Source: Planctomycetota bacterium
GTDB taxonomy: Bacteria > Planctomycetota > J058
Direction of reading: 5' to 3'
DNA: 48,307 nt
Assembly: GCA_019636275.1 (NCBI GenBank)
Contig: JAHBXY010000062.1
Span: 1 to 48,307 of the forward strand
How positions within the stretch are numbered: position 1 is the first letter of the stretch; each line of letters starts with the position of its first letter. This document shows positions 42,063 to 48,307 of this stretch, one piece after another. A program made the position numbers and the translations under genes. Under the pieces are notes generated by a model that ran no database searches, was not told the DNA's origin, and was given only the letters and a program-made list of their open reading frames with translations.

Positions 42063-44221
42063 CCACCCCCCGTCGGGTCCGGACGCCCACCGTGCTCCAG
42101 ATGGAGGCCGTCGAGTGCGGCGCAGCGGCGCTGTGCATCGTGCTCGCCCACCACGGGCGCGTCGTGCCCCTGCCCGTCCTGCGCCGCCAGTGCGGCGTGT
42201 CGCGCGGCGGGAGCAAGGCCTCGAACCTGGTGAAGGTCGCGCGCGAGTACGGCCTCACGGCCAAGGGCCTCAAGCGCGACGTCGACAAGCTGGCCGACCT
42301 GCCGCTGCCGTTCGTCGTCTTCTGGACGTTCAACCACTTCCTCGTCGTCGAGGGGTTCACCGCCGACCGCGTGCTCCTGAACGACCCGGCCTGCGGCCCC
42401 CGCTCGGTGAGCAAGGAGGAGTTCGGCGACTGCTTCACGGGCGTCGTCCTGACCTTCGAGCCGACGCCCGAGTTCACGCGCGGCGGGCGCTTCCCGACGC
42501 TCCCCGAGGCCCTCGCCCGGCGCCTCGACGGCTCGTGGCGCGAGGTGGGCTACTGCGCGGCGGCCGGGGCGCTCAACGGGATGCCGCTGATCGCCGGGGC
42601 CTTCTTCGGGCAGCTGTTCATCGACCACATCCTCGTGGCGCAGCGCCCCGACTGGCTCATCCCGCTCATCCTGGCCATGGCGCTCACGGTGGCCCTGGGC
42701 GTGCTCACGACCCGCTTGCAGCTCCGCGCGCTGCGCCGGCTGGGCGGCCGGCTGGCGCTCCTGCACACCGACCGCTTCGTGCACCACCTGCTGGCCCTGC
42801 CGGCGAGCTTCTACGTGCAGCGCTACGCGGGCGAGATCGCCGACCGCGTGCGCCTGAACCAGAAGGTCGCCGACGTGATCACGGGCCCGCTCGGCCGCGC
42901 GGTGACCGACGTGACCGTCCTCGGGCTCCTGGCGGTGACGATGCTCGCCTACGACCTGGCGCTGACGGCGGTCGTGGTCGGGTCCGCCGCGGCGTCGTTC
43001 TGGGCCCTGCGCCGGCTGACCCTGCAGGTGGCCGACGAGACGCGGCGCGTGTCGCTCGAGCTGGGCAAGAGCGCGGGCGTCGTCGTGGGCGGGCTGCGCG
43101 GGATCGAGACGATCAAGGCCGCCGCCGCGGAGGACTCGATCTTCCAGCGCTGGGCCGGGCACTACACCAAGGCGCTCGGCGACCAGCAGCGGGTCTCGGT
43201 GGCGGCGGCCCGGCTGACCGTGCTGCCCGAGCTCTCCCACGCGCTCGTGAGCCTGCTGGTCATCGTGCTGGGCGGCCTGCGCGTGCTCGAGGGCCAGCTC
43301 ACGATCGGCGGGCTCTCGGCGTTCTTGCTCCTCGTGAACCGCTTCAACGCGCCGATCGAGAGCCTGGCGCGCCTGGCCCTGACGATCCAGGAGCTGCGCG
43401 GCGACCTGGGGCGCCTCGACGACGTGCTCGACAACCCACGGGCGCCGGCGCCCGCGCCGACGGCGGACGCCCCGAGCGCGCTCGACGGCCGCGTGGAGCT
43501 GGACGGCGTACGCTTCGCCTACAGCTCGGTCGACCCGCCGATCGTCGAGGGCTTCTCGCTCCGCGTCGCCCCGGGCCACGTCGTGGCGCTCGTGGGGTCG
43601 AGCGGCTCGGGCAAGTCGACCGTCGGCCGCCTGCTGGCCGGGCTCTACGAGCCCGACGCCGGGCAGATCCTCTACGACGGGGTCCCGCGCAGCGCGCACC
43701 GGCCCGAGGTCCTGAGCGACGGCGTGGCGCTGGTCGAGCAGGAGGTCCTGCTCTTCGCCGGGACGGTCCTCGACAACCTGACGCTCTGGGACGAGACGCT
43801 CCCGCGCGAGCAGGTGGTGCGCGCCTGCGAGGACGCGGCGATCCACGAGGCGATCCTGGGCCTGCCCGGCGGCTACGGGGCGGAGCTGCTGGAGGGCGGC
43901 GCCAACCTGAGCGGCGGGCAGCGCCAGCGCCTCGAGCTGGCGCGGGCGCTCGTGCGCGAGCCGCGCGTGCTGATCCTCGACGAGGCCACGAGCGCGCTCG
44001 ACGCCGAGACCGAGGCGGCGGTGGTCAAGAACCTGCGGCGGCGCGGCTGCACGTGCGTCGTCGTCGCGCACCGGCTGAGCACGATCCGCGGGGCGGACGA
44101 GATCATCGTCCTCGAGCGGGGCAAGATCGCGCAGCGCGGGACGCACGAGGCCCTGAGCGCGCGGCCGGGGCCCTACCGGCGCCTGCTCGAGGCGGAGCCC
44201 GCCCCGGTGGGGGCCGCGTGA
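42059..44221 (+). CDS. NHLP-type C39 peptidase/permease/ATPase (ABC1)
   Basis: A 720-residue protein from GTG 42059. The N-terminal C39 peptidase has Cys20 (AVECGAAALCIVLAHHG), His in FNHFLVV and Asp in LLNDPACG, all intact. Six membrane helices follow, then an NBD with Walker A GSSGSGKST ~514, LSGGQRQR ~618 and Walker B LILDEATSALD ~640. It matches the TIGR03796-type exporter that cuts Nif11/NHLP leaders after GG during export. It is coupled to both neighbours by four-base overlaps. Unlike the fused paralogue, its signature motifs are canonical. Confidence 0.95.
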   Translation: MTTPRRVRTPTVLQMEAVECGAAALCIVLAHHGRVVPLPVLRRQCGVSRGGSKASNLVKVAREYGLTAKGLKRDVDKLADLPLPFVVFWTFNHFLVVEGFTADRVLLNDPACGPRSVSKEEFGDCFTGVVLTFEPTPEFTRGGRFPTLPEALARRLDGSWREVGYCAAAGALNGMPLIAGAFFGQLFIDHILVAQRPDWLIPLILAMALTVALGVLTTRLQLRALRRLGGRLALLHTDRFVHHLLALPASFYVQRYAGEIADRVRLNQKVADVITGPLGRAVTDVTVLGLLAVTMLAYDLALTAVVVGSAAASFWALRRLTLQVADETRRVSLELGKSAGVVVGGLRGIETIKAAAAEDSIFQRWAGHYTKALGDQQRVSVAAARLTVLPELSHALVSLLVIVLGGLRVLEGQLTIGGLSAFLLLVNRFNAPIESLARLALTIQELRGDLGRLDDVLDNPRAPAPAPTADAPSALDGRVELDGVRFAYSSVDPPIVEGFSLRVAPGHVVALVGSSGSGKSTVGRLLAGLYEPDAGQILYDGVPRSAHRPEVLSDGVALVEQEVLLFAGTVLDNLTLWDETLPREQVVRACEDAAIHEAILGLPGGYGAELLEGGANLSGGQRQRLELARALVREPRVLILDEATSALDAETEAAVVKNLRRRGCTCVVVAHRLSTIRGADEIIVLERGKIAQRGTHEALSARPGPYRRLLEAEPAPVGAA

Positions 44222-47097
44222 GCGTCCGGCTCGACGGCGGCCTGGTGCGCCTCGACGCGGCGGCCGCGCCGCGCCTGGCGCGCGTCGTGGGCGGGTCGCT
44301 GCAGGTGTTCGCGGCGCGCCTCGAGGGCGGCCGCCCCGAGGGGCCGCGGCGGTTCCTGTTCGAGTGCGGGCCGGGCGACCCGCTCGGCTTCCTGCCCACG
44401 CGCCGGCCGGCGGAGCACGGGCTGATCGCGGTCGGCCGCGCGGACATCGAGCCCCTCCGGACCGGCGACCCGGCCGGCGACGCCGCCGCGTGGGCCGACG
44501 CGTGGACGACCAAGCTGGCGTCGAGCCTGGCGGGGGTCACGCGGCCGCCGGGGGCGCTGTTCGCCGACCCGCGCGCCGAGCGGCTCGCGCCGGACAGCCT
44601 GCTCGCCGGCCTCGCCGAGGGCCCCCCGCGCTGGCTCCGCGTTGGCGAGGGCGTCCTGCGCCTGCAGGGCCTGGTCGACGTCGGGCCCGACGACGGCGCC
44701 GTGCCGCTCCGCGCGCCGCTCTGGGCACAGGCCCAGGGCGAGGTCGTCCTGGCAGGCGACGGCGAGGCGCCCGGCGACCCGCTCGACGGGCCGACCCGCC
44801 TGCTCGAGCTCGTCCTCGCGGCGCTGGCCGCCCTCGACGCCACGGAGGCGGCCGACCGGCAGGAGCGCCTCGGGCGACGCACGGCGCTCGCGGCCGAGGC
44901 CTCGCGGCGCAGCGCGCGCCAGCTCGCGTCGGTCCTCGCGCCCGACGGCGTGGGGGCGCCGCCAGTCGGCGGCAGCGACGTCTTCCGCGCCGCGGCGCTC
45001 TGCGGGCGGGCGCTGGGGCTGACGCTGCGGGCGGCGCCGGGCGAGGGCGCCGGCGGCGCCGCGGTCGAGGCGATCGCGGCGGCGTCGCACGTGCGCGCGC
45101 GCGCCGTGCTCCTGCGCGACGACTGGTGGCGGCAGGACTGCGGGCCGCTCGTGGCGTTCGACGGCCCCGAGCGGCGGCCCGTGGCCCTGCTCTGCCCCGA
45201 GGCGGGGCGCTACGACCGCGTCGACCCGGCCAGCGGCGCCAGGGAGCGGGTCACCGCGGCGAACGAGGGCTCGCTCGACCGCGTGGCCTACATGCTCTAC
45301 GCGCCCATGTCGTCGGCCGCCGGGCGGCCGCTCCAGGGGCTGCTGCGCGGGGGGCGCGGCGACGTCGCGCGGCTGCTCGTGGCGTCGCTGGTCGCGACCG
45401 CCCTGGGCCTGGCCCTGCCGCGCGTCCTGGCCACGATCGTCGACGACGCGCTGCCGGCGGCCGATCGCCCGCGGCTCCTCGAGCTGAGCCTGGTGCTCGT
45501 CGTGGCGGCGTTCGGCGCGGCGGTCTTCCGCGCGGCCGCCGGCTACGGGGCGGTGCGCCTGTCGACGCTCGTCGACCACCGGCTGCAGACGGCCGTCGTC
45601 GACCGCCTCCTGCGGCTGCCGCTGTCCTTCCACCGGCGCTACGCCTCGGGCGACCTGGTCACGCGGGCCATGGCGATCCACGAGATGCGCGCCCGCGTCG
45701 GCAACACGCTCATGGCGGCGCTCGTGGCGGCGCTCATGTCGCTCGTGCACCTGGCGATCCTGATCGGCTTCGGCGGGCGGCTGGCGCTCCTGGCCGTGGC
45801 GACCGGGGCGGCCTGCGCCCTGGTGGTCCTCGCCGTGGGGACGCGCATGCGCCGGCTCTCGCGCGCGTGGCTGGAGGTGTCGTCGGCCAGCCAGGGCCTC
45901 GTGAACCAGCTCGTGGGCGGCGTGACCAAGCTGCGCGTGGGCGGCGCCGTCGACCGCGCCGTGGAGCGGTTCGCGGTCGACCTCGCGCGGCAGCAGGACC
46001 TGCGCCTGCGGCAGAACGCCCTGCGCGACGTGATCGCGGGGCTGAACGCGGCGCTGCCGGTGGGCTCGAGCCTGCTCCTCTACGGGCTGACGGCGTACCT
46101 CCTGCGCGAGGACGCGGCCGCCGCGCTCCTGACGGGGGTCGCGGCCGAGCCCGCGGTCACGCCCGGCGGGTTCCTCGCCTTCCAGGCGTCGTTCGCCGCG
46201 CTGATCGCCGGGGTCACCCTGCTCGGCAACGCGTTCACCGACCTGCTCGACGCGGGCAACCTGTGGGAGCGCGCGCGGCCGATCGTCGAGGGGGCGCCGG
46301 AGGGCAAGGGCGGGCAGGCCGACCCGGGGCGGCTGCGCGGGCGGCTCGCCGTGGAGCGGGTGAGCTTCCGCTACCGGGAGGGCGGGCCGGCGATCCTCGA
46401 CGACGTGACGATCCGGGCGGAGCCGGGGGAGATGATCGCCCTCGTCGGCGGCTCGGGCTGTGGCAAGTCGACGCTCCTGCGCGTCCTCCTCGGGCTCGAG
46501 CGGCCGGGCGAGGGGAGCGTCCTGTTCGACGACCAGGACCTGAGCGGCCTCGACGTCGGGGCCGTGCGCCGGCAGATCGGCACCGTCATGCAGGACGGTC
46601 GGATCACCGCCGGCTCGATCCTGACGAACGTCAGCGGCGGGCGCTCGCTCGGGCTGAACGAGGTCAACGAGGCGGTGAAGGCGGCCGGCCTCGACGAGGA
46701 CGTCAAGGCCATGCCCATGGGGCTGCACACGGTGATCAGCGAGGGCGGCGTGAACCTCTCGGGCGGGCAGCGGCAGCGCCTGCTCCTCGCGCGCGCCTTC
46801 GCCATGCGCCCGGCGCTGTTCGTCCTCGACGAGGCGACGAGCGCGCTCGACAACCGCACGCAGGCGATCGTCACGGCCAGCCTGGCGCGCCTCAACGCCA
46901 CGCGGGTGGTCGTCGCCCACCGCCTGAGCACGATCCAGGGCGCCGACCGGGTCTACGTGCTCGAGCGCGGGCGCGTCGTGCAGGAGGGGACCTTCGCCGC
47001 GCTGGCGGCGGTCGACGGACCGTTCCGCGCGCTCGTCCGGCGTCAGCTCCCCGCGGACGACCCGCCGGCGGTCGCCCCGCCGCTCCCGGTCGGGTGA
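44218..47097 (+). CDS. NHLP-type second ABC transporter subunit (ABC2)
   Basis: A 959-residue protein from GTG 44218. It has a ~280-residue N-terminal soluble region (SVRLDGGLVRLDAAAAPRLA ... FLFECGPGDPLGF), a C39-like-fold inactive segment around RAVLLRDDWWRQDCGPLVAF, a six-helix membrane domain (~375-650) and an NBD with Walker A GGSGCGKST ~744, LSGGQRQR and LFVLDEATSALD ~869. It corresponds to TIGR03797-type partners that act with ABC1 and the HlyD adaptor. The stop codon is the first base group of the long hairpin at 47096-47204. Confidence 0.94.
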   Translation: MSVRLDGGLVRLDAAAAPRLARVVGGSLQVFAARLEGGRPEGPRRFLFECGPGDPLGFLPTRRPAEHGLIAVGRADIEPLRTGDPAGDAAAWADAWTTKLASSLAGVTRPPGALFADPRAERLAPDSLLAGLAEGPPRWLRVGEGVLRLQGLVDVGPDDGAVPLRAPLWAQAQGEVVLAGDGEAPGDPLDGPTRLLELVLAALAALDATEAADRQERLGRRTALAAEASRRSARQLASVLAPDGVGAPPVGGSDVFRAAALCGRALGLTLRAAPGEGAGGAAVEAIAAASHVRARAVLLRDDWWRQDCGPLVAFDGPERRPVALLCPEAGRYDRVDPASGARERVTAANEGSLDRVAYMLYAPMSSAAGRPLQGLLRGGRGDVARLLVASLVATALGLALPRVLATIVDDALPAADRPRLLELSLVLVVAAFGAAVFRAAAGYGAVRLSTLVDHRLQTAVVDRLLRLPLSFHRRYASGDLVTRAMAIHEMRARVGNTLMAALVAALMSLVHLAILIGFGGRLALLAVATGAACALVVLAVGTRMRRLSRAWLEVSSASQGLVNQLVGGVTKLRVGGAVDRAVERFAVDLARQQDLRLRQNALRDVIAGLNAALPVGSSLLLYGLTAYLLREDAAAALLTGVAAEPAVTPGGFLAFQASFAALIAGVTLLGNAFTDLLDAGNLWERARPIVEGAPEGKGGQADPGRLRGRLAVERVSFRYREGGPAILDDVTIRAEPGEMIALVGGSGCGKSTLLRVLLGLERPGEGSVLFDDQDLSGLDVGAVRRQIGTVMQDGRITAGSILTNVSGGRSLGLNEVNEAVKAAGLDEDVKAMPMGLHTVISEGGVNLSGGQRQRLLLARAFAMRPALFVLDEATSALDNRTQAIVTASLARLNATRVVVAHRLSTIQGADRVYVLERGRVVQEGTFAALAAVDGPFRALVRRQLPADDPPAVAPPLPVG

Positions 47098-47204
47098 GGA
47101 CGGTCACCGAGGACACCGAGGTGGCACCGAGGACGCCGAGAGGTCCTTCAGACGAGGCTCTCGGTGCCCTCGGTGTGTCCTCGGTGTCCTCGGTGACCGT
47201 CCTC
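47096..47204. terminator. Long perfect hairpin, probable bidirectional terminator
   Basis: GAGGACGGTCACCGAGGACA plus CCGAGG (47096-47121) is perfectly complementary to 47179-47204: 26 base pairs, with inner imperfectly paired CACCGAGGACGCCGAGAG/CTCTCGGTGCCCTCGGTG copies. The unit ACCGAGGAC is itself repeated. It separates the exporter operon from the convergent TPR gene. There is no T-tract, but the stem is strong enough to block transcripts from both sides. It may also be a dispersed repeat. Confidence 0.65.
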
Positions 47205-47224
47205 TACTCGTCAGGTCAGCCCGG

Positions 47225-48307
47225 TCACTGCCCCCTCAACGCCGCGAGGGCCTCCTCGGCCCGCCGGCGGTTCGGGTCGCCGGGCGGCAGCAACGTCAGG
47301 GCGCGCTCGAGGTCCGACGCCGCGCCGGCCCGGTCGCCGATCGCCAGCCGCACGGCGCCGCGGTTGAGCCAGGCGAGCGCGAACCGCGGCTCGGCCTGCA
47401 CGGCGAGCGTCAGGTCGTCGAGCCCGCCCTGCGGGTCGCCCTGGCCCGCCCGGAGCGTCCCGCGGAGCTCCAGCGCCTCGGCGTCGCGCGGGTTCGCCTC
47501 GAGCAGCCGGGCCGCGTCGGCCAGGGCGCCGGCGGCGTCGCCCAGCCCGCCGCGCGCCCGCGCGCGGTCGATCAGGGCGTTGCGGAACGTCGGCGCGTGC
47601 TGGAGGAGGCGGGTCCAGTCGTCGACCGCGCCGCGGAGGTCGCCGGTCTGCGCGCGGAGCCGCCCGCGGGCATAGAGCGCCACCTGGTGCGCGGGGTCGA
47701 GCTCGAGGGCGCGGTCCAGGTCGGCGCGCCCGCCGGCAAGGTCGCCGCGCTGGACCCGGCTCGCGCCGCGCGAGGCGTAGGCGCCGCCGTCCGTGGGCGC
47801 GAGCGCGATCGCCTCCGCGAAGGCCGCCTCCGCGCCGGCCACGTCGCCCAGGTCCTCGCGGATGACGGCCAGGTTCGTCCGCGCGAGCCGGTAGCCGGGG
47901 TCTGCCTCGAGGGCCCGCTCGACGTCGCTCAGGGCGCCCGGGAGGTCCCCGAGCCCCCGGCGCGCCAGGGCGCGGTGCAGCCAGCTCCAGGCCGACGAGG
48001 GGTCGAGCGCGACCGCCCGGTCGAGGTCGACGCGCGCCCCCGTCAGGTCGCCGCGCTGCAAGCGCAGCCCCGCCCGACGCCGCGTCGCCTCGGCGTGGCG
48101 CGGGTCGAGGGCCAGGGCCCGCTCGAACAGGTCGTACGCGCCGGCGGCGTCTCCTCGGGCCAGCAGCGCCTTGCCGCGCTCGACCACCGCGTCGGCCTCC
48201 GAGGCGGCCGGGGGCGGCGCCTCCGTGACGGGATCGACGCGCGCGAGCTGCTCGGTGGGGGCGGGCTCGACCGGCGCAGGCGGGGGCGGCGGCGGGGGCT
48301 CGATCCG
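47225..48307 (-). CDS. TPR-repeat protein, 5' end beyond the window
   Basis: The frame runs off the right edge, so the start is not seen. The visible ~360 residues begin with a Pro-rich linker (IEPPPPPPPAPVEPAPTEQL, then VDPVTEAPPPAA), followed by about nine tetratricopeptide repeats (AAGAYDLFERALALDPRHAE, DLDRAVALDPSSAWSWLHRA and similar) to the stop at 47225. The Pro-rich stretch may connect to a signal or membrane anchor, or to a kinase domain upstream. It is a protein-interaction scaffold of unknown partner. Confidence 0.88.
   Translation of the reverse strand, partial: RIEPPPPPPPAPVEPAPTEQLARVDPVTEAPPPAASEADAVVERGKALLARGDAAGAYDLFERALALDPRHAEATRRRAGLRLQRGDLTGARVDLDRAVALDPSSAWSWLHRALARRGLGDLPGALSDVERALEADPGYRLARTNLAVIREDLGDVAGAEAAFAEAIALAPTDGGAYASRGASRVQRGDLAGGRADLDRALELDPAHQVALYARGRLRAQTGDLRGAVDDWTRLLQHAPTFRNALIDRARARGGLGDAAGALADAARLLEANPRDAEALELRGTLRAGQGDPQGGLDDLTLAVQAEPRFALAWLNRGAVRLAIGDRAGAASDLERALTLLPPGDPNRRRAEEALAALRGQ

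Overview
The window is very GC-rich (roughly three bases in four), densely packed and strongly GC3-biased. It carries a mix of families (DUF4058, DUF2071, leucine-rich-repeat proteins, TPR proteins, long secreted hypotheticals, a DUF222-HNH endonuclease with a RuvA-C-like tail, and NHLP/Nif11-type peptide export) that points to a high-GC Gram-negative with large accessory capacity. Planctomycetota is my first guess and Myxococcota the alternative. No rRNA, tRNA or universal marker is present to settle it.

Region 1 (1-6.5 kb): two paralogous secreted proteins on the minus strand enclose a DUF222-HNH endonuclease gene. The endonuclease is bracketed by two degenerate tandem arrays (about 15 units of ~70 bp and about 16 units of ~69 bp). 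The arrays are in opposite orientation and share a GTGAGCACGG block, a GCTGG block and a GTCGAC-type hairpin. Region 2 (6.6-16.9 kb): mostly housekeeping or hypothetical genes (DUF2071, DUF6869, LRR protein, DASS-type anion symporter, secreted proteins, DUF4058, a membrane TPR/HELGH-zincin protein). Region 3 (16.9-23.6 kb): an ABC ATPase, a double-FtsX permease and a periplasmic adaptor (the last with a frameshift), convergent with a large hybrid histidine kinase.

Region 4 (23.7-47.1 kb) is the striking part: a RiPP-type peptide system. Four intact Nif11-like precursors (24868, 38331, 39593 and 39888) share a leader ending in ELEL(V/D)LVAGG-like sequence and carry tiny divergent cores. At least three decayed precursor relics lie between the genes. 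Two very large related enzymes on the minus strand have tandem GNAT domains, a fatty acyl-AMP ligase and carrier domains; the larger adds a second carrier domain and a condensation domain. Export is encoded twice. One set is split in the canonical order (cyclic-nucleotide-binding protein, HlyD-type adaptor, C39-peptidase ABC, second ABC). The other is a single 1395-residue fusion of the two ABC proteins, followed by a 76-residue mini-adaptor. A MauE-thioredoxin fusion sits directly upstream of the CCNC-containing precursor, and a LuxR-type regulator sits among the precursors. No lanthipeptide synthetase, YcaO or radical SAM enzyme is visible. The most economical reading is that fatty acids are activated and loaded by the FAAL/ACP proteins and transferred by the GNAT (or condensation) domain to the peptide, which would make this a lipidated-RiPP (selidamide/goadvionin-like) locus with a new enzyme architecture.

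The acyl-ligase genes also contain in-frame palindromic insertions of ~115 bp with compensatory base changes in their stems, resembling Rickettsia palindromic elements. The window ends in a TPR gene that runs off the edge.
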